Shown: in pieces, positions 8,388-17,405 of the stretch
How the letters are laid out: every line of letters begins with the position of its first letter
Numbering within the stretch: position 1 is the first letter of the stretch
Assembly: GCA_964401335.1 (NCBI GenBank)
Contig: CAYNYK010000008.1
Span: forward strand, 9,603 to 73,602
Reading direction: 5' to 3'
Length of the DNA stretch: 64,000 nucleotides
Source: JAAYCU01 sp964401335
Lineage (GTDB): Bacteria > Planctomycetota > Phycisphaerae > UBA1845 > PWPN01
The notes under the pieces: generated by a model
What the model saw: only the letters and a program-made list of their open reading frames with translations
What the model was told of the DNA's origin: nothing
The model's database searches: none
Program-made: the position numbers and the translations under genes

Positions 8388-9008
8388 TCAACCGTCCGGA
8401 TTGTTCAGGATTTCCTGTAATCGAGGCCGCAATTCGGGGGGAATTTTTTCTGCCACCGAATCGTTTATTAATCCGACATGAAGCAAATCCCGTATATGCA
8501 CGCGATCAATATCGCGAAAAGCAACCAGCTTAAGCATAATCAATTCTATCAGATCGAGAGCCGGAACATTGCTCGAATCACGCAATCCAACTTTGATCCG
8601 CGGAGCTGGATATAAATCATGTGGCCTGATCTTCTCGCCGGCAAAAACAATCTGCACGCCTCGGCTCGGCATGGGATCTTCGCGTTCGACAAACATCGTA
8701 ACCCCATTGGCTTCAATCAAATCGAAACCAACGGCGGCCATAGCCGCCGCCGCCCTCTCCAAATCCTTACGGGCGATGAGCAAGTCCACATCCTTCGTAT
8801 TTCGCACCGCTCCCGGATCCCTGCTGGCCACCCAGAGGGCAACCGCATTACCGCCAATCACTGCGTAATCCACACCGGCACCATCCAAGGCACGAGCCGT
8901 TCTTTTCAAACGTTCCTGCACCTTCTCGGTCGCTCGCTCATGCCTCATAAGCCATTCCCAAGGAAGCCGAACTACTCCAATCGGGATGTCTACGCCAGGA
9001 TTAGACAT
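8388..9008 (-). CDS. Nucleotidyltransferase of AbiEii/MNT-like fold between the topoisomerase VI genes
   Basis: The 206-residue protein has VDYAVIGGNAVALW at about residues 45-58, a GG-containing pol-beta strand-turn, followed by NTKDVDLLIAR, the second acidic motif with Asp-x-Asp. It then has a C-terminal helical part with LDLIELIMLKLVAFRDIDRVHIRDL. That arrangement matches the nucleotidyltransferase AbiEii/AbiGii group and similar minimal nucleotidyltransferases. It lies 25 bases upstream of the A subunit gene and 191 bases after the B subunit gene, in the same direction. Its position between two subunits that are usually neighbours suggests either an insertion or a functional link. Target unknown. 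Confidence 0.75.
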   Translation of the reverse strand: MSNPGVDIPIGVVRLPWEWLMRHERATEKVQERLKRTARALDGAGVDYAVIGGNAVALWVASRDPGAVRNTKDVDLLIARKDLERAAAAMAAVGFDLIEANGVTMFVEREDPMPSRGVQIVFAGEKIRPHDLYPAPRIKVGLRDSSNVPALDLIELIMLKLVAFRDIDRVHIRDLLHVGLINDSVAEKIPPELRPRLQEILNNPDG

Positions 9009-9199
9009 AACTTTGTCATTTTAACCATTATAAATTGGGATGGGAACAAACCCGTGTCAGACGCTCACGGAAATCCACCGACGATCGGCCTACCGGAAAA
9101 ATGTCTCAACAGGTGATTATTGGGCTTGCACCCACGACTAGTACTTGTCTCTGGTTTCTCCGGTATCTTCCGTGACCTTTTCAGTGGCTCATCCCCCGC

Positions 9200-11152
9200 T
9201 TACGCGGAACGCTGAAACAGCTCCCCGGCCGGCTCGGCGTCCCGATCCACAACGATGGTGTTTTCGCCGAACTCGCTGCTGGTCAGCTTGGTGGCCGGAC
9301 CGGCAATCGGTCGGCCGTGCTCGTCCAGGGCTTCGTCGGCCCGAGCGGTGATTTTTCGGGCAAGTTTCAGCAAATCCTCATTCAATTCCTTGCGGTTGAT
9401 CCGGGTGATGGTCGCGCAGGCTTCCACCACCTCTCCGATATAGCGTTCGAATACCCCGCGACGATCGCCTTCGTATCTCTGCCGTCGCCGGCGGTTGAGG
9501 TACGCCGACAATTTTCGCCCACATTCCTGGAGAGCGAGCCGTATTTCCTGTCGAATCTCGTCGTAATCGGCGATGGCCTCCTTGGATTCCGACGTAAAGG
9601 GCACCCAGACACTGGCCATGTGGACCATAATCACCAGCGGTCCCTGCGGGACCGCTCCACTGCTTTGCGACAGCCCGTAGCGTCGCCAGTCCAAGTCCAC
9701 GATGGTCTTGAACATACAACAGGCCGATTGTTGATATAGCAAAGGCACCCGGTTGGCGAAACGGATCAAGCGGGCCGGTGAAGGGCCGCCGTTATTCCCG
9801 TTCTTTTTACCTCGACCGTTTCGCCCTACGCCGTTTTCCTCATCCCCGTTCTCTTCTTTCGGGTCCGGGCCGAGTTCGCCGCCATAGCCCAGCCCCACTT
9901 CGATCTGGAAAGGGTTGCCGCGATAGACGGCCGGAGGACGCGTGGCGGCGGCAAAAAATTCCGCTTTGACGCCCTTGAGCAAACCGGTGAGAATCTGCTC
10001 GGCCCCGATCGGTGCGAGACAATTCGTCGGTGGGGCCATGAGCTTCGTTTGCTGGATGGCCTGATAGAGCTTTTCCGCCTCCTGGCGCACGATTTTCCGC
10101 GGATGCGAATGCGGATTGAGCTTGGCCTTTTGGCAAATATCGGCGGCCACTTTCGGACCCACTCGGCAAAATTCTGTCTGCAGAAAAGAGGTCAGCCAAT
10201 GCGACTTGGTATCCTGCAGCATTTTGATCAGCATACCCAACTCGACGCCCAGCGGGTGCGGCTTGATCGCCTCCGTCTGCGCGGGCATCACCTCCGTGCC
10301 CCGTTCGTATACAACCCGCTCCCCCACCGGCGGGCAGTAGATCACCCGAGCGTGCGGGTTAGCGATGGCCGTCTGCTCGATGTATTCATCCACCGATTGC
10401 CGCCCCTTGTTATAGGAGGCGACGAGCTCGATCTCCACCTGGGTGCCGCTCTCCCAATCCACCTCGACGATTTCCTCCTTGACGATGTTGGGAGCGTTTT
10501 TCTTGGTATCGATTTGTATTTCGTAGTAATGCGCCTCTTTCTTGGGCGATGTACGCGAGGTGATCTTGACGCTTTTTCCGGTGGTCAGCAGGCCGTACAT
10601 CCCGGCGGCGGAGATGCCGATACCCTGCTGTCCGCGAGACATTTTTAGACGGTGAAATTTGGATCCGTAGAGCAGCTTGCCAAATATGTTGGGGATCTGT
10701 TGTTTGACGATTCCCGGTCCGTTATCCCTCACGATGATCCGAAAACGGTCCTCGGCCAGTTGCACGATGCGGATTTCAACTTCCGGCAGATGCCCGGCTT
10801 CCTCGCAAGCGTCCAGGGCATTATCCACCGCCTCCTTGATCGTCATCAGCAGGGCTTTGCGTTTGTTATCAAAACCCAGCAGGTGACGGTTCTTGGCGAA
10901 AAATTCCGAGACGGAAATGTCCCGCTGCTGTTTGGCCATGGTTTCGGCGGTCGCGGATTTCACCGTTTTCACGCGCTTTATCCGGGAGGTTTCGGGATCC
11001 GGTTCGGTTGGTTTCGATTCCGGCGGCGATAATGGCTTATTCTCCCCCCTGGTCGAGTCGGACTGTTTGCCACGACTTTTAGATGGGGAAGATGCCGTCC
11101 CGCCAAAACTCAGCGTCATTTGTCCGTTGTCATTGTGTTTTGCTGGTAACAT
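9200..11152 (-). CDS. top6B: DNA topoisomerase VI subunit B (GHKL ATPase)
   Basis: This is the ATPase and clamp subunit paired with the A subunit. The GHKL domain shows the N box KEAVDNALDACEEAG at about residues 106-120, the G1 box RDNGPGI at 142-148 and the G2 box RGQQGIGISAAGMY at 173-186. An H2TH-like segment follows (DICQKAKLNPHSHP, then APIGAEQILTGLL). The transducer domain has RFANRVPLLYQQSACCMF and the switch lysine region SESKEAIADYDEI. A low-complexity Asp/Gly/Asn-rich insert lies at about 440-475. The first 75 residues form a disordered-looking tail with QMTLSF at 11-16, resembling a sliding-clamp-binding hexapeptide. The protein is longer than archaeal forms (usually about 530 residues), mainly through the tail, insert and C-terminus. 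Confidence 0.95.
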   Translation of the reverse strand: MLPAKHNDNGQMTLSFGGTASSPSKSRGKQSDSTRGENKPLSPPESKPTEPDPETSRIKRVKTVKSATAETMAKQQRDISVSEFFAKNRHLLGFDNKRKALLMTIKEAVDNALDACEEAGHLPEVEIRIVQLAEDRFRIIVRDNGPGIVKQQIPNIFGKLLYGSKFHRLKMSRGQQGIGISAAGMYGLLTTGKSVKITSRTSPKKEAHYYEIQIDTKKNAPNIVKEEIVEVDWESGTQVEIELVASYNKGRQSVDEYIEQTAIANPHARVIYCPPVGERVVYERGTEVMPAQTEAIKPHPLGVELGMLIKMLQDTKSHWLTSFLQTEFCRVGPKVAADICQKAKLNPHSHPRKIVRQEAEKLYQAIQQTKLMAPPTNCLAPIGAEQILTGLLKGVKAEFFAAATRPPAVYRGNPFQIEVGLGYGGELGPDPKEENGDEENGVGRNGRGKKNGNNGGPSPARLIRFANRVPLLYQQSACCMFKTIVDLDWRRYGLSQSSGAVPQGPLVIMVHMASVWVPFTSESKEAIADYDEIRQEIRLALQECGRKLSAYLNRRRRQRYEGDRRGVFERYIGEVVEACATITRINRKELNEDLLKLARKITARADEALDEHGRPIAGPATKLTSSEFGENTIVVDRDAEPAGELFQRSA

Positions 11153-11211
11153 TTCAGGATTGGCCGTCCCTGGCTAGTAAGGTCTTTATCCCAATTCCCA
11201 TCATGGCCGTT

Positions 11212-11239
11212 ATCATACGCGGATGAAGCGTTAATGCAA
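11212..11239 (-). promoter_or_regulatory. Candidate sigma-70 promoter for the topoisomerase VI operon
   Basis: On the minus strand TTGCAT (11239-11234), 16 bases, then TATGAT (11217-11212) lies about 60 bases before the top6B start at 11152. Both boxes are one or two changes from consensus. No other good pair is seen in this gap. Read by eye, not scored. Confidence 0.4.
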
Positions 11240-11424
11240 TCGCCGCCGTTGAAGGCGACCGGCTTACCTTGCTCCCTCCCCTCACCACTCGGCAGTCACC
11301 AAATACATCGGACAACAGGAGCGTTTTGCCGTAGCCATGACGCAACCAACCCCTCTCCGGGTCGGCATCGTATATAGCCAGATGGACACGAGATAACGAA
11401 AGACGTGTTTTTCAGGCGGATCGT

Positions 11425-11781
11425 TTAATCATCATAACAATATTTGGCCCAAGGCATACCCTTAAGGTTGGCCTTGGGAATCGCCCGATGGGTGGCCAGG
11501 CAGATACCATAAGTCCCGGATTCGATGCGTTGCAGGGCTTGATCAATTTCGCTCAATAGTCCCCGCTTATTGCTGAGGGTGTCCACAATAGCCGGATGAG
11601 CGAAATCACCGCCATCCAGGAGTTTTCTCCGCACATCAAGCAGTTCGCGTTTGAATTCTTCAAGCTCCTCCGGGGCAAGATAGGTTTTGGGGGTTTGCCG
11701 CGCGCGGAGCTTGTTATCGCCCGGCCATGCCTTCAGCACTGGATAAATAAAAGCATCGCGCTCCTCACGCACCTGATTCAT
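11425..11781 (-). CDS. DksA/TraR-like protein with half of the zinc site missing
   Basis: The 118-residue protein has the DksA/TraR layout: a coiled-coil region (LSNKRGLLSEIDQALQRIESGTYG in two halves) followed by the finger. The canonical finger is C-x2-C-x17-C-x2-C. Here the first and third positions are Cys94 and Cys115, exactly 21 apart, but the second is Thr97 and the fourth is Asp118, the last residue. Family members act in the secondary channel of RNA polymerase and modulate initiation with ppGpp; some DksA forms tolerate loss of zinc ligands. The acidic coiled-coil tip (Asp-x-x-Asp/Ala) is not obviously kept, so it may regulate differently. It is a single gene with its own long upstream region. 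Confidence 0.75.
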   Translation of the reverse strand: MNQVREERDAFIYPVLKAWPGDNKLRARQTPKTYLAPEELEEFKRELLDVRRKLLDGGDFAHPAIVDTLSNKRGLLSEIDQALQRIESGTYGICLATHRAIPKANLKGMPWAKYCYDD

Positions 11782-12073
11782 GAAAAATCCTCCGGAAACA
11801 AGAGGGTCATAAAGTCACGTCATCACACTCCTCGCTAAAAACCAAGTATTCGCCAGCCCGGTTGCTGGTCGGGGGCAGTTGGCTCCTTGCGGACCATCCA
11901 ACCAGCCACCAGGCCGGCGGTGAATAAGACGCATCTCTTTTATTATCATGAAGTATGCCAGACGAATTGCGTATGCTTTTATATCTTATGTATATTATTA
12001 TCAATAGCTTACATGTTTTACATATATCTAAAAAGCTAAAAAGGAACGGATAGAATGCTTTCAAATTGGTCAA
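11782..12073. other. AT-rich upstream region of the DksA-like gene
   Basis: The 292 bases between the sigma-54 regulator's stop and the DksA-like start contain a marked AT-rich island at about 11935-12060, unlike the rest of the window. On the minus strand it offers several TATAAA/GATAAT-like boxes, for example TTGATA followed 15 bases later by TATAAA, so a promoter is likely here but cannot be pinned down. A perfect 7-bp palindrome, GGTCAAT-C-ATTGACC, lies at 12068-12082 across the regulator's stop codon and could be an operator or part of a terminator. Confidence 0.4.
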
Positions 12074-13558
12074 TCATTGACCAGATTGATTAATTTCTAG
12101 GCTCGATACGGTTTTGCTAACCTCGATCCCTAAATGCTTCATTTTTTTTCGCAAAGTGGATCGGGTAATTCCCAGAAGACGAGCGGTTGGGGCCAGGCTC
12201 CCCGAGGTATGCTCCAAAGCAGCACAAATGACCGCTCGTTCGGCGGATTCAACCATTTTGCGATGAATCTGCCCATGCAATGGCGTTTGGGCCAGTAATT
12301 GTCTACCCAGATCATGCAAGCCCATGTCCAAGGAAACAGACGAACCGGTGGAGGTGACCTCACTCGAATCAAGGTTAGACGGGCGTGTCGCGTTGCGGAT
12401 CTTTTCAGGTAGATACTCCAATTGGAAAACGTTGCCCCGGGCAACCACCAGGGACGCCTTGATGACATTCTCAAGCTCGCGGACGTTACCCGGCCACGGG
12501 TAATTCAACAGAACCGGCAACACGTGCGGAGAAAGGCGTTGGATATGCGCACCCAACGGACGATTAAAACGCTTGATAAAATAATGGGCGAGTAATACCG
12601 GATCCAAGTCGCGATCACGTAACGGAGGCACTTCGATGGAGGCCACCTTGAGCCGGTAATATAGATCCTGCCGAAAACGACGTTCTTCAATCAGTTGTTC
12701 AATGGGTTGGTTGGTAGCAGCGATAATACGTACATCGACATGGATGGTTTCCGTGCCGCCGAGCCGCTGAAAGCCGCCATCCTGAAGCACCCGCAACAGT
12801 TTGGCCTGGGTAGTCAGCGGAATATCGCCGATCTCATCCAAAAACAGGGTACCGCCGTGGCATTGCTCAAATTTACCGATACGCCGGACGTTGGCCCCGG
12901 TAAAGGCACCTTTTTCATGGCCGAATAATTCACTTTCCAGTAGGGTTTCGGGAATGGCCGCACAGTTGACCGCCAGAAAAGGCTTATCCTTGCGCTGGCT
13001 GTGATGATAAACCGCTTTGGCAATCAATTCCTTACCGGTACCGCTTTCCCCCGTGATCAGGACATTCACCTCACGCGGGGCGATCAATCCGACCAGTTTA
13101 AAAACCTCCTGCATGGCCGGGGACTGGCCGACAATTCGATCAACGTCCTTATCCGGCATCTCCGTTTCATATACGGGAGGCACGGTCATGTCCCGACTGA
13201 TACGCAGGGCGTTGCCGATCTGAGCGATCAGTCCGTCGTGCGTCAGCGGCTTGAGCAGGTAATCGAGGGCCCCGCGTTTCATGGCCTCGATGGCCTGTTC
13301 GCTTAGACTGCGCTCGGCAATCAGAATCGCGCACAATCGAGGCCAGCGGCGGCGTAACTGGTCAAAACCGTCGAACCCGCCCGAATCCGGGTGATCGACG
13401 TCCAGGAGAATGACATCGGGCGATTTGTCCGCGATCACCGGCCAGGCGTCGGACAGACGATCCACCGCGGTCAGGGCGGCATCAAGTTGCCCACAGGCAG
13501 TGGTCACCTGCTGCCGCACGCGAGGATCGGGATCGATAAGTAGGACACTGCCGGCCAT
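12074..13558 (-). CDS. NtrC-family sigma-54-dependent response regulator
   Basis: Three domains are clear in 494 residues. The receiver (1-120) has the phospho-acceptor Asp53 in VILLDVDHP and the conserved KP pair near residue 103. The AAA+ sigma-54 activator domain (about 142-375) has Walker A GESGTGKE at 170-177, the sigma-54-contact loop GAFTGA at 217-222, Walker B GGTLFLDEIGD near 235-245, and RQDLYYRL. The C-terminal Fis-type helix-turn-helix is near 445-480 (APTARLLGITRSTLRKKM). It should hydrolyse ATP to open sigma-54 promoters once phosphorylated. No histidine kinase is adjacent, so it is an orphan. A sigma-54 promoter match exists in this window at 54897 but a link is untested. Confidence 0.95.
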   Translation of the reverse strand: MAGSVLLIDPDPRVRQQVTTACGQLDAALTAVDRLSDAWPVIADKSPDVILLDVDHPDSGGFDGFDQLRRRWPRLCAILIAERSLSEQAIEAMKRGALDYLLKPLTHDGLIAQIGNALRISRDMTVPPVYETEMPDKDVDRIVGQSPAMQEVFKLVGLIAPREVNVLITGESGTGKELIAKAVYHHSQRKDKPFLAVNCAAIPETLLESELFGHEKGAFTGANVRRIGKFEQCHGGTLFLDEIGDIPLTTQAKLLRVLQDGGFQRLGGTETIHVDVRIIAATNQPIEQLIEERRFRQDLYYRLKVASIEVPPLRDRDLDPVLLAHYFIKRFNRPLGAHIQRLSPHVLPVLLNYPWPGNVRELENVIKASLVVARGNVFQLEYLPEKIRNATRPSNLDSSEVTSTGSSVSLDMGLHDLGRQLLAQTPLHGQIHRKMVESAERAVICAALEHTSGSLAPTARLLGITRSTLRKKMKHLGIEVSKTVSSLEINQSGQ

Positions 13559-13724
13559 GTCTCCATCGTATCCGCTCGAGGTAAAAAGGGGAACCGCCGC
13601 TGGAAAAAAAAGTTGCTTTCATTTATACGTGAGTAGAAGAATGGTTGTCTGATGGCTGGCCGCCGCGGATCGAATCATGCTGCCGGCGGATTCACCTGGT
13701 CTTTTATTCCGAAAGGATCGAATC

Positions 13725-14603
13725 ATGAATACGTCCTATTATGAAAATATCCTTCGCGTAAGCTTTCACTACTGCTTGGTATTGGTCGTCGTTTTGACCG
13801 GTTGTTCGGCTCCGGCGACAACAACCATTCGGGCCACGGATGAAAAAAACTTCGTGCAGGCCCATGCCGTCCTGACCGTGGCGGAGGGCAAGCGGTTGAT
13901 TGCCAAGGGGATAGCCCAGATGCCTGCCGTCCAACGAGCCATGCGAGACGGCATCGTTGTGGTCTGCAAGGGGACGACCAACACCTACGTCGCCGAAGAA
14001 CTGCTTGGCAGAAACATTGAACCGGGCGCCATGGTGCTCGGCCACGTCTTGCCCCAGAAAGGGGACAAGAAGCTGCCCCCCGCCGACCCGATCAAGGAAG
14101 TGGTTTTCATAAAGGGTCAGTACCACCCCGAACTTGCGCTGGACGACGTGCTCCCGCAAATCAAACCTGACGACGTGATTATGAAAGGCGGTAACGCTCT
14201 TGATTACGAACATAGAACCGTGGGCGTCTGGACCGGCAGCAAAACCGGCGGGACGGTCGGCAAGATCGAGCCCTTCATGGATCGGGGAACCGCCCGCGTC
14301 ATTATTCCCATCGGCCTGGAAAAACAGATCACCGGTCGGGTAAGCGAGGTTGCCGAAAAAGTGAATTCAGCCATTGAATTGCTGACCAACCAGCCGCGCA
14401 TGCGCATCCTGCCCGGCCAAATCGTTACCGAGATCGAGGCCCTGCGAATTCTGGCGAATGTGGAGGCTTGGCAGGCTTCGGCCGGGGGCATCGGCGGCGC
14501 CGAGGGTGCGGTCTGGCTTATCTGGCGGGGGCCCAAGGCTGACGTAGAAAAGGCCCTGGATATCATCCGAGGTATTCAGGGTGAACCGCCGTTTATCGAA
14601 TAG
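13725..14603 (+). CDS. Lipoprotein of unknown function
   Basis: I start it at ATG 13725 (Met-Asn-Thr-Ser) because AAAGGA lies about 8 bases upstream and a signal peptide follows directly; an ATG at 13677 in the same frame would add 16 residues before the signal. Residues about 11-30 are hydrophobic and end in a lipobox, LTGC, so it should be lipid-anchored. The mature part has ordered-looking glycine turns, including IVVVCKGTTNTYVAEELL, VIMKGGNALDY, VWTGSKTGGTVGKIEP and IIPIGLEKQI, then a C-terminal ferredoxin-like segment (LRILANVEAWQASAGG...AVWLIWRG). I do not recognise a named domain. It stands alone, divergent from the sigma-54 regulator and convergent with purM. Confidence 0.75.
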   Translation: MNTSYYENILRVSFHYCLVLVVVLTGCSAPATTTIRATDEKNFVQAHAVLTVAEGKRLIAKGIAQMPAVQRAMRDGIVVVCKGTTNTYVAEELLGRNIEPGAMVLGHVLPQKGDKKLPPADPIKEVVFIKGQYHPELALDDVLPQIKPDDVIMKGGNALDYEHRTVGVWTGSKTGGTVGKIEPFMDRGTARVIIPIGLEKQITGRVSEVAEKVNSAIELLTNQPRMRILPGQIVTEIEALRILANVEAWQASAGGIGGAEGAVWLIWRGPKADVEKALDIIRGIQGEPPFIE

Positions 14604-14671
14604 TTACTCCGCCGAGTCAGCAACAGATCTTACATAACCTCTGGACTACGACTTCATGGTGAGTTTTCGCA

Positions 14672-15739
14672 TTAACGCAGTTCCACGTCGCAAGGGCCCT
14701 TGCGGATGTGGCCGATGATGACGGCGTCAATCCGCCGGCGACGGAAATGACCGACGACCGCGCTGGCGAAGGCCGGACGAACCACCAGTACGTAGCCGAT
14801 CCCCATATTGAAGACTCGGAACATTTCGTCGCGCTGCACGCCCAGGGACTGGAGATACTTGAAAATCGGCGGAACAACCCAGCTTTTCGTGTCGATGACG
14901 GCCGTACAGCCTTCGGGCAGGATGCGGACCACGTTGCCCGGCAGTCCGCCACCGGTAATGTGGGCCATGCCCCGAACCACCCGCTTCACCCGGTAATAGT
15001 GCAGCAGATGCAATACGGGCTTGACGTAAATCCGAGTCGGCTTGAGCAGCTCGTCACCGATCGCACAGCCGATCTGCGGCACCACGGAATCGTATTTTAG
15101 CTTGGCTTCCTTGAAGACCAGCCGACGGGCCAGAGAATAGCCGTTGGAATGCACCCCGCTGGACGGCAGGCCGATGATTGCATCACCCGGCTCGATGGTC
15201 GAGCCGTCGATGATCCGGTTTCGCTCCACCGCCCCGACGGCGAATCCCGCCAGATCGAAATCGCCCTTCTGGTACAAGTCCGGCATCTCGGCCGTCTCGC
15301 CCCCGATCAGCGAGCAACCCGCCTCGATGCATCCGGCGGCGATGCCCTCGACCATTGTGGCCACGCGTTCCGGATCAAGATCATGCACGGCCACATAATC
15401 GAGGAAAAACAGCGGTTCGGCCCCGACGGTCAGCATATCGTTGACGTTCATGGCCACCAGGTCGAGACCGATCGTGTCGAAATGACCCGACTCGCGGGCC
15501 AGCAGAATCTTGCTGCCGACCCCGTCGGTGCAGGCCACCAGTACCGGGTCACGATAATTATGTTTGAACAATGTCTCGCTATGGTCGAGCCGAAACAGGC
15601 CGGCAAACCCCCCGTGCGCGCCCATCACCCGCGGCCCGTAGGTGTTGCGCACGATAGGTTTGAGCAGGTCGACAAGACGGTCATTGGCGGAAATATCCAC
15701 CCCGGAATCCTTGTAGGTAATGTTTTTCTTTTTTGCCAT
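14672..15739 (-). CDS. purM: Phosphoribosylformylglycinamidine cyclo-ligase
   Basis: PurM catalyses the fifth step of purine synthesis, ATP-dependent closure of formylglycinamidine ribonucleotide to aminoimidazole ribonucleotide, in the cytoplasm. The 355-residue length is normal. Diagnostic segments are the N-terminal YKDSGVDI, CTDGVGSKILLA, GLDLVAMNVNDML, the glycine-rich CSLIGGETAEMP, SSGVHSNGYSLAR and HITGGGLPGN. The start ATG at 15739 has no strong Shine-Dalgarno. Ordinary gene; it is convergent with the lipoprotein gene and divergent from cardiolipin synthase. Confidence 0.97.
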   Translation of the reverse strand: MAKKKNITYKDSGVDISANDRLVDLLKPIVRNTYGPRVMGAHGGFAGLFRLDHSETLFKHNYRDPVLVACTDGVGSKILLARESGHFDTIGLDLVAMNVNDMLTVGAEPLFFLDYVAVHDLDPERVATMVEGIAAGCIEAGCSLIGGETAEMPDLYQKGDFDLAGFAVGAVERNRIIDGSTIEPGDAIIGLPSSGVHSNGYSLARRLVFKEAKLKYDSVVPQIGCAIGDELLKPTRIYVKPVLHLLHYYRVKRVVRGMAHITGGGLPGNVVRILPEGCTAVIDTKSWVVPPIFKYLQSLGVQRDEMFRVFNMGIGYVLVVRPAFASAVVGHFRRRRIDAVIIGHIRKGPCDVELR

Positions 15740-15861
15740 CCAAATAATCTAGTCGGTGTCTCCCCCGCTGACAACAGGGGACCACTTACCCATTTAATGC
15801 GGAGGGGCGTTGCATTAGACGATCTTGACCTTTCAGGGCCGCCAAGCATAATCCAGCACGC

Positions 15862-17331
15862 ATGGATCAGCTCTTAGGCACATTATGGGCAATCCTGAAG
15901 GCGTTCTGGCCTCATCTGTTGACGGGTCTGACCCTGTTGATCGGTCTGGCGGCGTCGAGTCATGTCATCCTGCACAAACGAGATGCACGGTCGGCCCTCG
16001 CCTGGGTCGGCTTGATCTGGCTGGCACCGATTCTGGGCGCAATTCTTTATACCTGGCTGGGTATTAACCGGATTCATCGCCGAGCCCGTAATCTTCGGCG
16101 GCGTCACCCCCTGCCCATCGGATTCGCCGACGACCGAGCCTGTCCGTATCAATCACCCGATGGCACGTTGCCTTTCGAGAATAACCTGCGTTCCCTGGCC
16201 CGCCTGATCGAGAGGGTCAGCGGGCGAACGCTCCTGCCTGGGAACCGTATAACCGTTCTGGACGCGAATACTCCTTGTTACCCGGCCATGCTGGAGGCCA
16301 TCGACCAAGCTAGCTCCTCGGTTAGTCTGGCCACGTACATTTTCGACAATGATCGGGCCGGGCGGGCATTTTTGGACGCCCTCGCCCGGGCGGTTGCGCG
16401 CGGCGTCGAGGTGCGCGTCCTGATCGACGGCGTGGGGATCCGTTATTCCTGGCCGAGCATTGCCGGCCCCTTGCGGCGGGCCGGCGTGCGGTTCGCCCGT
16501 TTCCTGCCTCAATTGGTGCCGTGGAGCTTTCCGTACTCGAACCTGCGTAACCACCGCAAGATCATGGTGGTGGATGGGCGTATCGGTTTTACCGGCGGAA
16601 TGAACATCCGCGAGGGGCACTGGCTTGATCTGCATCCTACCCACCCGATCCAGGACCTCCACTTTCGCGTCGAGGGGCCGGTGGTCGCCCAGATGCAGGA
16701 CGTATTCGCCGAGGACTGGTATTTCTGCACCCATGAGACTCTTGATGGAGAACGCTGGTTTCCGGCCATCGAGCCCGTCGGTAAGGTCCATAGCCGCGGC
16801 ATATCGGACGGTCCGGACATCGACTTCGACAAGTTACGTTTAACCCTGCTGGGTGCCTTGGCATGCGCTCGTTCCTCCGTGCGGATCGTAACGCCCTATT
16901 TTCTGCCCGACTCGGCCTTGATCACCGCGATGAGCGTGGCCGCCCTGCGCGGGGTCGAGGTTGACGTGGTTCTGCCGAGAGAAAACAATTTGCGGCTCGT
17001 CCAGTGGGCCTCGACGGCGATGCTCTGGCAGATTCTGGAGCACGGCTGCCGGGTCTGGCTCTCGGCGCCGCCGTTCGACCATACCAAGCTGATGGTGGTC
17101 GACGGGGCGTGGACTCTCCTGGGCTCAACCAACTGGGATCCGCGCAGCCTGCGGCTTAATTTTGAGTTCAACCTGGAATGCTACGACCAGGAACTGGCCG
17201 AAAGATTGGAAAAACTTGTAGAAATCAAAATACAACAGGCCACAAGCCTGACCCTGAAAGACGTAGACGGACGGAGTCTGCCGTGTAAACTGCGGGACGG
17301 CGTGGCCCGCTTGCTGTCGCCATACCTGTAA
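15862..17331 (+). CDS. cls: Cardiolipin synthase (phospholipase D superfamily)
   Basis: The 489-residue protein has two N-terminal membrane segments (about residues 15-38 and 45-67) followed by two phospholipase D domains. HKD motif 1 is NHRKIMVVDG with His231 and Asp238, followed by GFTGGMNI. Motif 2 is DHTKLMVVDG with His407 and Asp414, followed by LLGSTNWDPRS. The family condenses two phosphatidylglycerol molecules into cardiolipin and glycerol at the membrane. Length and architecture are standard. It is followed by a cloverleaf-like palindromic element and then argS. Confidence 0.93.
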   Translation: MDQLLGTLWAILKAFWPHLLTGLTLLIGLAASSHVILHKRDARSALAWVGLIWLAPILGAILYTWLGINRIHRRARNLRRRHPLPIGFADDRACPYQSPDGTLPFENNLRSLARLIERVSGRTLLPGNRITVLDANTPCYPAMLEAIDQASSSVSLATYIFDNDRAGRAFLDALARAVARGVEVRVLIDGVGIRYSWPSIAGPLRRAGVRFARFLPQLVPWSFPYSNLRNHRKIMVVDGRIGFTGGMNIREGHWLDLHPTHPIQDLHFRVEGPVVAQMQDVFAEDWYFCTHETLDGERWFPAIEPVGKVHSRGISDGPDIDFDKLRLTLLGALACARSSVRIVTPYFLPDSALITAMSVAALRGVEVDVVLPRENNLRLVQWASTAMLWQILEHGCRVWLSAPPFDHTKLMVVDGAWTLLGSTNWDPRSLRLNFEFNLECYDQELAERLEKLVEIKIQQATSLTLKDVDGRSLPCKLRDGVARLLSPYL

Positions 17332-17405
17332 TCAAAGTTATTTACCATGAAGGTACTGCGACACAGAGAAAAACGAGCTTCAGAATACTAATCTCGGCAC
17401 GCCGG

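Noticed and set aside
11154..11345. Small minus-strand ORF upstream of top6B
   Set aside because: It covers the candidate promoter and has no protein-like features.
11807..12073. 88-codon minus-strand ORF in the AT-rich region
   Set aside because: It lies wholly in the probable promoter region, lacks a ribosome site and resembles no family.
13599..13616. GG...TTGC pair before the lipoprotein gene
   Set aside because: The spacing between GG and GC is 11, not 10, so it is not a sigma-54 promoter.
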